Shown in pieces: positions 11,340 to 22,121 of a DNA stretch of 64,000 nucleotides. Numbering within the stretch: position 1 is the stretch's first letter; every line of letters starts with the position of its first letter. The notes under the pieces were generated by a model. It did not search any database, was not told the DNA's origin, and saw only the letters and a list, made by a program, of their open reading frames with translations. The position numbers were made by a program, and so were the translations under genes. This stretch comes from Toxorhynchites rutilus septentrionalis (lineage: Eukaryota > Arthropoda > Insecta > Diptera > Culicidae): the NCBI RefSeq assembly GCF_029784135.1, contig NC_073746.1:256284994-256348993 (forward strand), written 5' to 3'.

Positions 11340-12054
11340 AAAAACACTTATAAGTTAAATTCAGCTTAAGCTACGGTACAATTTTTTTCACTGCATAAGG
11401 AAAACTCATTTTCCAACCGTTTGGAAGATAAATTTTGCACACAATTATTATTTTTATTAAAATTTAGTATCCTGAAAGTTTGTTTACTTTTTCACAAGTA
11501 AAGACAGTGTCCTTTGGATGCGGTAAGAAAACGTTTTCCCCTGCAGTAAATTTATGTGATTTCACTAAATTAGCATCCTAGAGGATAGTTCTTTCGATAC
11601 ATACTCACCATTACGAAAATTTCTGCAAAAAAAGTTAAAAACGGTGCGTTTAAAAATCACATTCTTTTTGCAATTCTTTGTTGACATTCGCTTCACGCAC
11701 ACAAGCTGTCAAATTCAGCTTCGTAGTCGCGAATATCGCAGCGTTTTGCAAGGTTGCAAGATTGATTTATTATATTTATTATAATAGTAATCAGAATTTA
11801 GATATGATTAAGAAAACAAATTGTACAGTGAAAATTGTAATAAAAATAATTTAAAATTGAGATAGTTTTATTTATATTCATTTATGTTTTATTATTCCAG
11901 TTCAATGATATTATATATTTGATTTCTATGATAGGGAAATCAAATATCTTTTTCTTTGGAACATAGTTAAATAATAAAATCGACAACCAGGAATGACTAA
12001 TCCTACTGCATAGAATGTATTAGGTTATATCATATCGAATCATATGTATGAATT
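11340..12054. other. AT-rich spacer
   Basis: This probably contains the intron and 5' end of the small minus-strand gene. The remainder (11760-12050) is low-complexity AT-rich sequence with no gene visible. Confidence 0.4.
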
Positions 12055-12345
12055 TTAACCGCTGTTGAATTAAATTTCAGATAGCCGCGCGAGATAGGTG
12101 GTGGATGATGATCCAGACGACCGGAGTTCGAACCCACATCGGAGCAGTTTTCACCAAACATCAATCTATGCCATTTTAAACATTTAAATTCCACTCCCAA
12201 CACAAGTCAATTAAACAATTATTATTTCTACAAACATAAATAATCATATATAAAAATGGCGATTCGCGAGGCTATAATAAACATTTCACGAAAATATTTT
12301 TCGTCATTTGTTTTTTTCTATTTCTGTAATAAATCGTATATGAGT
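12055..12345 (+). repeat. tRNA-like SINE-type repeat, copy B
   Basis: This is a near-identical direct copy of 8420-8710, including the GGAGTTCGAACCC B-box-like motif near 12127-12139 and the same tail. Confidence 0.55.
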
Positions 12346-12379
12346 ATGGCAAAAGTCGTATTGGGTGCTTTGACAATTC

Positions 12380-12606
12380 ATGAATATATTCATATTAGAT
12401 CGCAATTCAATTTCAACATAATCGCTAATATAGCCGGTCGAAGTTGCATATTCATCCAAACTATTTCGGTAAGCATTTGCCATGTATGTATATGGCCTCC
12501 ACTTTTGCATGCATATGGCAGTTAGGCGCATTATATGCCAACCAAAATTTAGGGCATATGATGTTATATATACGCTTGTTATGCGATTTAATGTTTGCTG
12601 GGAACT
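12380..12606 (-). repeat. Inverted copy of the CAGCAAACATTAAATCG repeat
   Basis: This is the reverse complement of 7793-8016, ending at 12606 with the complement of the CAGCAAACATT start motif. Confidence 0.7.
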
Positions 12607-12810
12607 GTACTAGCATTGTACGTGTACAGTGTTGTACAGGTACCGTCGTAGCATGCAACACATACTTTGGCTGTACATTGTACCGCATGTGAAACTGACA
12701 ATTAGAAATTTGACCAAAATTCATCACATGTTTCAATGAAAAAGGTTTTTATTTAGTGTCTAAATTATCGAACCCAACACATTATATAAAACATTCATGT
12801 AAATACATGT
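12607..12810 (-). repeat. Fragment of the GACAGACATAC-type MITE
   Basis: It matches part of the MITE seen complete at 37907-38357, including the runs tgttgtacaggtac and tttcaatgaaaaaggttttt. The terminal repeats are not both present. Confidence 0.55.
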
Positions 12811-13334
12811 AAATCTTTTTGACGTAGGACTACGTCTAACCGGAAGATATAGGGGGTGAAATGGAAATCTAGGCACTGAACAAGTAGGAAAAAATGCAAG
12901 ATTTGGAACGCTTATAACTCGAGCATTTCTCAATAGATCGCAAAGGTTTTTGCATCAATTGATAGGAAATATATCTACGCATCTATCATAACGAATAACA
13001 TTTCATTTTTCTTGAGATAAATAATTGAATAATTGTGAAATATCAAGCATTGTCCAAATACACTATGTGCCCATTTTTGATTGGTCCATTTTGTGCTCCT
13101 CAAATCGTTCCGACCAAAACGGGCAACCAGAGCAGCAGCGAAATAGAATGAAGCACGATTGGAAAGGAAAAAGAAAAAAATGAACGAAACATCGCAGTCT
13201 CACACATGCGTAATTCTCGAGCCAGCCAGTCAGCTTAAAAATCCCCGCTCCGCTGCCGTAACGATCATTCTCATCCGAACCGTACACCACATCGTTTCGC
13301 ATCACCTCACATCAACAAACCAACACAAGCAGCC

Positions 13335-13812
13335 ATGGTTGGATATGGCAAAGGAGGAAAAGTGAAGGGAAAGGCAAAATCCCGCTCGAACCTTGATCTG
13401 GAGTTCCCGCTCGTGTTGATCTGGAGTTCCCCGCAAGGGTAGCTGATCGAGCGCGTTAGTACCTGTGTACCAGTCCACCTAGCCGGCGTTATATAGTTTC
13501 GGCCGCCGGAGTGATCGAGTTAGCTGGCAAAGCTGCTCGCGACGATAAGAAAACCTGCATTCGGAACAGAACACATTCGGTTCGGCGGACATCAAGACAA
13601 CAGGCAGTTGCAGCGAATGGCGAGTGGCAAACGCAATCGCAAAACGGCAGCAGGTAGCAGAAGAAAAAAGTTTGTTCTTTATACAAACTGCTTTGGCGGC
13701 AAATCCAGAACAACGCGGCATCGAGGGCGTTCGAAATGGTTTTTTTCAAAACCACGAGTACTAAGTTTTCTAAATTGGAACCATTCCATAAAACAAGGCG
13801 CTTTTCAGGGCC
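13335..13812 (+). pseudogene. Histone H2A pseudogene, copy 1
   Basis: An ATG at 13335 opens a frame reading GKGGKVKGKAKSRSN, the H2A N-terminal tail. A short internal duplication of gatctggagttccc then disrupts it, and a stop follows. Further on, DNA near 13515-13560 still encodes an ELAGKAARDDKKTRI-like stretch matching the H2A alpha3/loop2 region. The upstream 12817-13334 resembles a histone promoter and leader (a CCAAT-type attgg near 13079, then an A/C-rich leader). Together with the 3' stem-loop this suggests a captured genomic gene, not a cDNA copy. Confidence 0.75.
13797..13812 (+). promoter_or_regulatory. Histone mRNA 3' stem-loop
   Basis: GGCGCTTTTCAGGGCC fits the replication-dependent histone 3' stem-loop (six-pair stem with one mismatch, loop TTTC). 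In functional genes this is bound by SLBP and replaces the poly(A) tail. It sits downstream of the H2A remnant at the expected side. Confidence 0.8.
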
Positions 13813-14028
13813 ATTAAACCTTCCAAAAAAGAGTTTAGGAAATAAAGTTCAATGCTTTCTAAAACATTATCCAAAATAATAATAAAACACAAATTGATGT
13901 TTTCATAATTTGTTTGCCAGGATTTGATGAGTATGTGAATTTGGCAGTTGTTCTGAGCTTATTGATAGTTGGGGACTTTCCTGATTATTCAATTTTCACC
14001 AATTCTTAAATTGTTTCCAGATTTAAAG

Positions 14029-14252
14029 TACAGTAATCTGCAATTAGTTCGACATTTAGCTAATTGGACGGACATGTAATGTGACTTATTTAGTTGGACA
14101 TTTTTGTAAACATAGAGATCCAAATTATGACCCCACATTGAAAGTCGACACTGTACCACTGTCATCGCAAATGTTCAATTACAGGTTAAAATTACCTCCA
14201 ATCCGGCACTGAGTGGTGGTAATGCGACGTGCCATTGAATGTAATTTACTGT
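14029..14252. mobile_element. Small MITE with TACAGTAAT ends
   Basis: It begins tacagtaat and ends atttactgta, with internal blocks mentioning ttggacatttttgtaaacat and gtcgacactgtacc. Copies are at 20828-21058, and parts at 44791-44983 and 49400-49613. Confidence 0.6.
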
Positions 14253-14580
14253 AAAATATGTCACAAGCTGGATGGGAAGAAATTTTCCAACTGTGAAAGC
14301 TGTGGCGAGTGACAACAAATCGCTAAACAGGAAGGTTTAGCCGAACAAGATGGGAATATCGAGTGATAACAAAAACACAACACCAAAGTTTCTTTTCAGA
14401 ACCATCAACATATTCATAAAGAGTAAACAGTAAACAAATCCATTTTTCAGGTAGATAGGTAGGTATTCACGTAGGTGAAGAAAATAAAACAATATATTTA
14501 AAATATATATTTAACAAAAGCTGTCCCCTTTGTATAGTCCTACGTCACTCCGGTTATGTCCCCGACATTACCCACCCGTC

Positions 14581-17500
14581 TTTTTTTTTTGCAGACTTAT
14601 CTCACTTCTTAACTAGGCAAACCTAGCCAGAATTTTCACCTGCCCCCGGGCTTCTGAATGCCAAAGGGGGACTAGGCTCTGCGGAATGCACGTATCTGCA
14701 TGCTCGTGCTGTTTTAGTCCTGACCGAGGAATTGTCGGACAATCGCGCAGGTGCTAAGGATGACCGACTTTTGGATGCCGGCCAATTCCTTCTCGATGTT
14801 CAACACCTTTAGCGCTTCCAGAAGTGTCTTCGGGATAATTCCAGTTCCAGAGAGAACGACTGGAACAATTCTTGGGACCTCCCTTAGCCCCCACAGTTCC
14901 TTGAGCTCCACGGCTAATGGTCGGTACTTGCAGATTTTGCGACCGTGGGTCTCCTCCAGATTCTGATTCAGTGGAATAGCGACATCGATGATGGTGACTT
15001 TGCGGTCGCTCTTGTCGTAAACCATTATATCTGGGCGGTTGTGGTGGATCGAGAGGTCGGTCAGAACAGTGCGATCCCAGTACAGCTTGAAACGGTCATT
15101 TTCCAGGACAGGTGCAGGCAGGTACCGGTAGTTTGGTACGTTGTCTTCCAGCAGAGCACATTGGAGCGCCAGTTGTCGATGAACAATACGGGCCACGTTG
15201 TTGTGGCGCTCGGTGTAGGCTGCGTTGGCCAAAACGGGACAGCCTCCCATAATGTGCTCTATGTTTTCACCTGGTTGATGGCACATCCGGCAAATGTCAT
15301 CAACGTCTTGATGCCAGACGTACCGCCTGCAGTTTCTCGTCGGCATTATCCTGTCCTGGATGGCTATCATGTCGGCTTCTACTACTGAAGAGAGTTCACC
15401 ACGCGTTAGCCACAGATTAGATGCGGCCTTGTCGACGTGTGGCCGGTCCAGTTGATGGGGGTGGGCACCATGCACTGCCTTCTGCTTCCAAGCTGCAATC
15501 TTCTCCTCTACTGTCTGCAGATTGCAGTTTAGTTGGTACTCCGCTTGCGCCAAGTGCAGAGCGCTGTATCCTCTGTCAGCGGCGCAGACAGCCCGGTATA
15601 GCGCGTTTTGGTTGGCGCGTTCTGCGAAGTACTCGCGCAGTTGTAGTACCTGGGCAACACACAGTGCAGAAATGTCGACGATTCCAAGTCCCCCTTCTTT
15701 GCGTGGTAGTGAAACTCTCTCCAGTGCCGATTGAGGATGGTGCATTCCGGCCTCTTTGAATGCTTTCCTCATCCTCCTCTCAAGGTCCTATAGGTCAGTT
15801 TTGCTCCATTTGACTACACCAAAACTGAAGGTCAGCAGGGGAACCGCGAATGTGTTGATCGCGCGTACCTTGTTCCCCGCGTTGAGGAAAGTCCTCAGGA
15901 CACAGTTCACTCGACTCAAGAACTTGTCTCGCAGCTCCGTCTTGATGTCGGAGTGGCGAATCCCGGTGAGCTGTCGGAATCCAAGATATTTATAGGATTC
16001 GCCACGAACCATGTCTCTTATAAACTCGCCGTCATAGACCTCGTAGCCTCCGGATTCGGTAAGTTGTCCTTTCAGCAGGTGGACACAGCGACACTTGTCG
16101 AGGCCGAACTCCATACAGATGTCCCTGCTTATTTCTTCGACAACCCGGATAGCTACACCTAGACGCTGACGTGAATCAGCGTAGACCTTGAGATCGTCCA
16201 TGTAAAAGGTATGGGTCACTTCTTCGTGGGCGCCGTCGCCATACCTTATTTTATAGCCATGACCGTTTCTATTGAGCGTCCTACTGAGGGGGTTCAGTGC
16301 CAGACAAAACCAAAGCGGGCTGAAAGAGTCGCCTTGGAATATCCCCCTCTTTATCTGCAACGTTCTAGACTGCAACACATTTTCCCCATCACTAAGGTGC
16401 AGAGACGTGCTCCACTGCCTCATCGCATGCTGCAGGAACCTAACGACGACGGGATCAATTTTGTAGAGCTCCAATACCCGGACGAGAAACGAGTGAGGTA
16501 TGGAGTCATAAGCCTTCCTGTAATCGATATAGGCCATGCTTAGGTTCCGCAGGTTATAAACCGCCTGGCCGACTATGGCTGCGTCGATGATGGCCTGGTC
16601 TTTGCAGCCATGCGTATTTTTTCTGCATCCTTTCTGCTTTTCTGCGATGATATGGTGTTGTTCGCAGTGGGCAGAAACTTTGGCGGTTATGATGCTGCTT
16701 AATATCTTGTACAGACTCGATAGGCACGTTATCGGCCTGTACTTTGATGGGTTCAATGTGTTGCTGTCTTTCGGGAGGAGGAATGTGACGCCACGGGTGG
16801 CGAATTCAGGGAGGTTGTGTGGGTCACGTAGCACCTTGTTGAAGCGCTGAGCTATCTTTGGATGTGCGACGGTCAGCTTCTTGTGCCAAAAGTTCTGGAC
16901 ACCATCGGGGCCCGGTGCTGCCCAGTTCCTCAGGTACCGCGAGGCTTCGCGGTCATCGTTCTCTCCGACGATGATAGCTGGCATCTCTCCAATTTCACCA
17001 CAACTCTCCTCCTCCCGTCTTAACCACATTTGCCCGTCACGATGTTCTACTGGGGTCTCCCAAATACCAGCCCAGAAGTTCGTCACATCGCTAATATCTG
17101 GCAAACCTTCGCGGTAGTCGGGCTTCTCGTCGCTAATGTGGTCGTAGAACGCTTTCTCGTTATCTCTGAACATCCGATTTTGTTCCTGGCGCTTTGCAGA
17201 GTCAGAGTAACGTTTCAGCCGCTTTGTAAGGACGCTCAATTGCTGTACCAGTGTGTCGAGTTTTTCCGTCAGCTGGTGAGCTCCCAGCTGGCGAAGTTCA
17301 GTAGGCCGCACGATCACAGCAACTTGGCGACATAATTTCGCCGATCTGCTGCCTCTTTTGTACGCCATCAGTCTTCCAATTGCGGCGCGCTTGTTTAGGA
17401 TCCGTTGCTCCAATCTCCTTCGCCATGGAGGCTCACGCCTTTCACGGAGATGTTGGAGCAGTCCGCCTCTTGGCCTAATACGGTATCCTAAACTTTTGGC

Positions 17501-18654
17501 GGTCGCCACAGCAGCACAGTAAACTTTCAGTTGCAGCTCCTCCATGTTCTCAGCATCAACCAAGTGCAGCGGAAGAACGTGCTCGTTCATGAGCTTTACT
17601 GCACTTGTCAGCCTACGGGAATGCTGCAACTTCGGGATCCTGGGGCGCGACAATGGGTCTGTGTCGCGGAACTGTGAGATCGCCTCGTCGTAGTGGAAGA
17701 CCAGATCGCGTAGTAGTTGTTGATCTGGTTGTGGGTCTTCCGGCTCAGGGGGTTGTTGTACTGTGGCCTCCACTGGTGCCGATTCGCGTGCCCCACTCGC
17801 GAATGAATTGCTCAGCCGTACTGAACTTCGTCTCGACACATCGCTTGCTCTGTTGTTCCTGGAGCTTATTTCTCTCTGCACCTGCTGCTTGATCTCGTCG
17901 ATTTGCGTTTGGGAGAGCATGTTGTTGCGTACTATCGCTCTACGCCTCGCGTTCATCGCGTTCTGATCAAGCCTCCCGACGAACTCTGGATACGCTTCCT
18001 CGAACATTGTTAGTATTCGAGGGCGACCGCTCATGTCCGTCTCCAAAGCAGTGCAGATGTAATAGGCGCGGATCACGAATTCATTCATTTCGTGTGTCCA
18101 CATGATCCGGCGCCTAGTGGTACCCACAAGTGTGGACGACTGTCGTCTGGCAGTCGCAACACGTCTCGTAGGCGCAGCGTTTCTTGGGTGATGTCGATGG
18201 CTGCTGTTTCCGTGTGGCGGTAGCTCTTCGGGTTGAACCCGGCTGGTGGCCCGCTCTTGCACATCGCCCTCCAGCCGCTGGCCGCTCGCTCTTACACCCG
18301 TTCCAGGACCAGCTCCAGTTCGGGGACCCTCCTCGGGTGATCGCATTCTAATTAATCTTCGTGATCGTAGCTCCATTTTATTGGGTGTATCTCCTTTACC
18401 CGGGAGACAGCGGGTTGGCAAGGCCTCCATGACCCGGGAGGCCTTCCCCGGGAAAGATAAAGCGCTCTGACTCGCTCGCACCCCCTCACTTAGCCACTTT
18501 CGACACCCATTCTCGGAGCCAAGACCAGGTGTGTGTTTCCAGTTCACGCCCGATCTAAAAATGTCGTCATATGATCTTCGTGGAGGCGTGAGATAGGAAC
18601 ATTTGAGACCAACGGGCAGGCTCCTACCCTATGTTGATCCCCATTTGAGAACCT
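14581..18654 (-). mobile_element. R4/Dong-clade non-LTR retrotransposon, copy 1
   Basis: The full-length unit is about 4.07 kb. It is read on the minus strand from the 5' end (aggttctcaaatgg, complement of 18641-18654) to a 3' A-tract (14581-14590 on the plus strand). It encodes one protein with an N-terminal Myb-like region, a reverse transcriptase and a C-terminal restriction-like endonuclease. It sits between two H2A-bearing repeat units. Confidence 0.85.
14714..18364 (-). pseudogene. R4-type polyprotein, copy 1, single nonsense codon
   Basis: The frame matches copy 3 along its length but is interrupted by TAG at 15788-15790, where copies 2 and 3 have GAG. The upstream part therefore ends in WSKTDL and the downstream 352 residues (from MRKAFKEAG) are detached. 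The reverse transcriptase catalytic motif is YMDD. The frame also stays open upstream of the usual MELRSRR start because of a one-base difference in the leader. No other break is visible, so loss is recent. Confidence 0.85.
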
Positions 18655-19013
18655 TTTTTTTTGACGTAGGACTACGTCTAACCGGAAGATATAGGGGGTG
18701 AAATGGAAATCTAGGCACTGAACAAGTAGGAAAAAATGCAAGATTTGGAACGCTTATAACTCGAGCATTTCTCAATAGATCCCAAAGGTTTTTGCATCAA
18801 TTGATAGGAAATATATCTACGCATCTATCATAACGAATAACATTTCATTTTTCTTGAGATAAATAATTGAATAATTGTGAAATATCAAGCATTGTCAAAA
18901 TGCACTATGTGCCCATTTTTGATTGGTCCATTTTGTGCTCTTCAAATCGTACCGACCAAAACGGGCAACCAGAGCAGCAGCGAAATAGAATGAAGCACGA
19001 TTGGAAAGGAAAA

Positions 19014-20007
19014 ATGGGTGGGTTATATCTATGATATAACCGCAAGGTTGACGTGGGACTACCTTAGCTTAGTTATCATTTGTTTGTATTGATTAAACTT
19101 TTGTTTGAATGAAACAATTTCCGAATTCAATTGAATTACATATATATGCGTTTTGAATAAAAAGTTTGAACAAATGGCATGTCTATAGTGACTGCACGAT
19201 CTTACCAGGTACCTAAGTTTAGAAGATCGTGTTAGGGAAAAGCACTCTAGTTTGCACAAAGGCAAGCGAGTACAAAAGTGCTCGCAGTTTGCATGTATTT
19301 GCAATGCCGATTTCCCCAGACACCTTGGTTTAGAAGTCTTCATAGGTAAAAAGATTTCAGTCGGAACAAAAATACTCCCGACCTGCATGAATTTGCAATC
19401 CCAATTTCCCTAGACACCTTGGTTCTGAAGCCTGCGTTGAGGAAACATATTTTAGTCGGAACAAAAATGCCCTCGACTTGCATGTATTTGCAATGTCAAT
19501 TTCCCCTCGCTCCTTGAATTTGAAGTCTGTTTTAAGGAAACACATTTCAGTTGGAACAAAAATACCCCCGACTTGCATGTATTTGCAATGCCAACTTCCC
19601 CACGCTCCTTAGATTTGAAGTCTGTGTTAGGGAAACACATTTCGGTGGGAACAAAAGCTTCCCCTTCTTTCATGTATTTGCAATTCCGATTTCCCCAAGG
19701 CTGCTTGGTTTTGAAGTCTGTGTCGGGGAAACCGTAGAGCGGCCCAATCAAAACGACGCAGTTAGGGCGTTTAGATAACGCTTAACATTTCACAGTTATT
19801 TAATTATTCATCTAATGAAAAATTACATTTCATTAATTGCGATAGATGCGTAGAAATATTCCCTATCAATTGATGCAAACATCTTTCCGATCCAGTAGAA
19901 AATGTTCGAGTTATAAGCATTCGAAATCTTGCATTTTTTCCTACATGTTTAGTGATTATGTTTTCATTTTACCCCCCATATACTCCGGTTAGACGTAGTC
20001 CCACGTC
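19014..20007. mobile_element. Inserted element with inverted ends and internal tandem repeats
   Basis: Unit 1 is continuous at this point, so the insertion is clear by comparison. The left end carries ttgacgtgggactac and the right end gtagtcccacgtcaa, which are inverted. The ends resemble those of the host H2A unit, so the two may belong to one family. No transposase is visible. Confidence 0.65.
19215..19735. repeat. About 95-bp tandem repeat, about five units
   Basis: The landmark catgtatttgcaat recurs near 19291, 19385, 19480, 19574 and 19671, spaced 94-97 bp. Each unit also has a conserved cggaacaaaaat-type block. Frames through it repeat the same peptide and are not genes. Confidence 0.75.
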
Positions 20008-20177
20008 AAAAGAAAAAAATGAACGAAACATTGGTCGCAGTCTCACACATGCGTAATTCTCGAGCCAGCCAGTCAGCTTAAAAATCCCCGCTCCGCTGCC
20101 GTAACGATCATTCTCATTCAAACCGTACACCACATCGGTTCGCATCACAACACATCAACAAACCAACCCAAGCAGCC

Positions 20178-20638
20178 ATGGCTGGACATGACAAAGGAGG
20201 AAAAGTGAACGGAAAGGCAAAATCCCGCTCGAACCGTGTTGATCTGGAGTTTCCCGCAAGGGTAGCTAGGCCGAGCGCGTTAGTACCAGTGCACCAGTCC
20301 ACCCAGCCGGCGTTATATAGTTTCGGCCGCCGAAGTGATCGAGTTAGCTGGCAAAGCTGCTCGCGACGATAAGAAAACCCGCATTCGGAACAGAACACAT
20401 TCGGTTCGGTGGACATCAAGACAACAGGCAGTTGCAGCGAGTGGCGAGTGGCAAACGCAATCGCAAAACGGCATCAGGTAGCAGAAGAAAAAAGTTTGTT
20501 CTTTATACAAACTGCTTTGGTGGCAAATCCAGAACAAGGCGGCATCAAGGGCGTTCGAAATGGTTTTTTTTTCAAAACCACGAGTACTAAGTTTTCTAAA
20601 TTGGAACCATTTCATAAAACAAGGCGCTTTTCAGGGCC
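20178..20638 (+). pseudogene. Histone H2A pseudogene, copy 2
   Basis: An ATG at 20178 begins MAGHDKGGKVNGKAKSRSNR, clearly the H2A N-terminal tail. After LEF the frame shifts. In other frames the DNA still encodes RKGS-stop-AERV and GKAARDDKKTRI, as in the H2A histone fold. It is better preserved than copy 1 at the start. It ends at a histone-type stem-loop (20623-20638). Confidence 0.8.
20623..20638 (+). promoter_or_regulatory. Histone mRNA 3' stem-loop
   Basis: The same 16-nt motif as at 13797-13812, GGCGCTTTTCAGGGCC, lies downstream of H2A copy 2. Its retention in two otherwise decayed copies reflects either recent duplication or slow decay. Confidence 0.8.
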
Positions 20639-20827
20639 ATTAAACCTTCCAAAAAAGAGTTTAGGAAATACAGTTCAATGCTTTCTAAAACAATATCCAA
20701 AATAATAATAAAACACAAATTGATTTTTTCATAATTTGTTTGCCAGGATATGATGAGTATATGAATTTGGCAGTTGTTCTGAGCTTATTGATTTTCACCA
20801 ACTCTTAAATTGCTTCTAGATTGAAAG

Positions 20828-21058
20828 TACAGTAATTTACACTTATCTCGACATTTAGCTAATTGGACGGACCTGTAATGCGACATATTTAGTTGGACAT
20901 TTTTGTAAACATAGAGTTCGGGGTCCAAATTATGACCCCTCATTGAAAGCCGACACTGTACCACTGTCATCGCAAATGTTCAATTACAGGTTAAAATTAC
21001 CTTCAATCCGATACTGAGTGGTGGTAATGCGACGTGCCATTGAATGTAATTTACTGTA
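20828..21058. mobile_element. Small MITE with TACAGTAAT ends, copy 2
   Basis: This matches 14029-14252, with the same start, end and internal order. Confidence 0.6.
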
Positions 21059-21213
21059 AAATATGTCACAAGCTGGATGGGAAGAAATTTTCCAACTGTG
21101 AAAGCTGTGGCGAGTGGCAAATGCAATCGCTAAACAGCAAGGTTTAGCCGAACAAGATGGGGATATCGAGTGATAACAAAACAATAAACTCTTTAGATTG
21201 AAGATAATTTTGT

Positions 21214-21229
21214 GATCCTGAAAAGGACC
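21214..21229 (-). promoter_or_regulatory. Histone-type stem-loop on the minus strand
   Basis: Read on the minus strand, GGTCCTTTTCAGGATC has the histone stem-loop form with one G-T pair. It points away from the H2A remnant at 21472, so it would be the relic of an adjacent, oppositely transcribed histone gene. No coding remnant of that gene is visible. Confidence 0.55.
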
Positions 21230-21389
21230 CTTTTTAGCCTGCATGTGAATCCAACGAGCAACAAATCGTAATGAATGTTTTTTTTTGCCATCGCTCCCTT
21301 TTAACGCTCATTCGTTCGTCTCGTTGGACTCGCCCCTCTGGTCGAGTCTGCCGATTTGTCTCTATTCTGTGAGTGTGTACCGCTAGAGT

Positions 21390-21760
21390 ATAAAACACGC
21401 GGACCCCAAAAAAATATCTTATTTTCTTTCAAACCGTAAACCCGTGTGGTTGTACGGCATCGGCATCGTGGACGTAACAAAGGAGAACAAGTTAAGGGAA
21501 AGGCAAAGTCTCACTCGAACCGTGCAGGTCTCCAGTTCCCTATTGATCGCATTCACTGATTGCTCCGCAAGGGTAACTAGGCCGAACGGATTGATGCCGG
21601 AGCACCAGTATACCTAACAGCGATTATAGAGTTTCGGCCGTCGGAGTGCTCGAGTTGACTTGCAAAGCCGCTCACGACAATCAGAAAACCCGCATCAAGA
21701 ACAGAGCAGCTTCGGTTCGGCGCTCATCAAGGCAACAATTAGTTTCAGTGAGTGGCAAAG
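21390..21760 (+). pseudogene. Histone H2A pseudogene, copy 3, with TATA-like box
   Basis: A tataaaa motif near 21390 precedes a frame without an ATG that reads [20 protein letters not shown], the H2A tail and start of the fold. It then continues through stops as LLRKGN, AER, DAGAPVYL and, after a shift, KAAHDNQKTRIK. This copy is closer to canonical H2A (AGLQFP) than copies 1 and 2, so it derives from a separate capture or an older state. I see no plus-strand stem-loop after it. Confidence 0.75.
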
Positions 21761-22121
21761 TGTTTCTCCGGCATGTCGCATTAAATGTAATTTACTGAAC
21801 AACATGTCACAAGCTGGATGGGAAGAAATTTTCCAACTGTGAAAGCTGTGACGAGTGGCAAACGCAATAGCTAAACAGGAAGGTTTAACCGAACAAGATG
21901 GGAATATCGAGTGATAACAAAAACACAACACCAAAGGTTCTTCTCAGAACCATCAACATATTCATAAAGAGTAAACAGTAAACTAATCCATATTTCAGGT
22001 AGATAGGTAGGTATTCACGTAGGAGAAGAAAATAAAACAATATATTTAAAATATATATTTAACAAAAGCTGTCTACCTTGTATAGTCCTACGTCACTCCG
22101 GTTATGTCCCCGACATTACCC

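Larger units (their letters stand above)
12817..14574 (+). repeat. H2A-bearing repeat unit 1
   Basis: The unit begins gacgtaggactacgtctaac and ends with the inverted-type motif tacgtcactccggttatgtc. It carries a decayed histone H2A gene and a 224-bp MITE (14029-14252). A second unit with the same start and end lies at 18655-22121. Each unit is followed immediately by an R4-type retrotransposon. The shared tgacgtaggacta motif at both ends, in inverted orientation, suggests a DNA-transposon origin. Confidence 0.65.
18655..22121 (+). repeat. H2A-bearing repeat unit 2, enlarged
   Basis: It has the same beginning and end as 12817-14574 but is longer for two reasons. A roughly 1-kb element is inserted at about 19014-20007, and a second block with another H2A remnant fills about 21180-21850. 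It ends directly at the A-tract of R4 copy 2. Confidence 0.65.

Noticed and set aside
8624..12525. Frames beginning MAIREAIINISRKYF in two places
   Set aside because: Both are the tail of the same tRNA-like repeat, and the frames diverge after the shared part.
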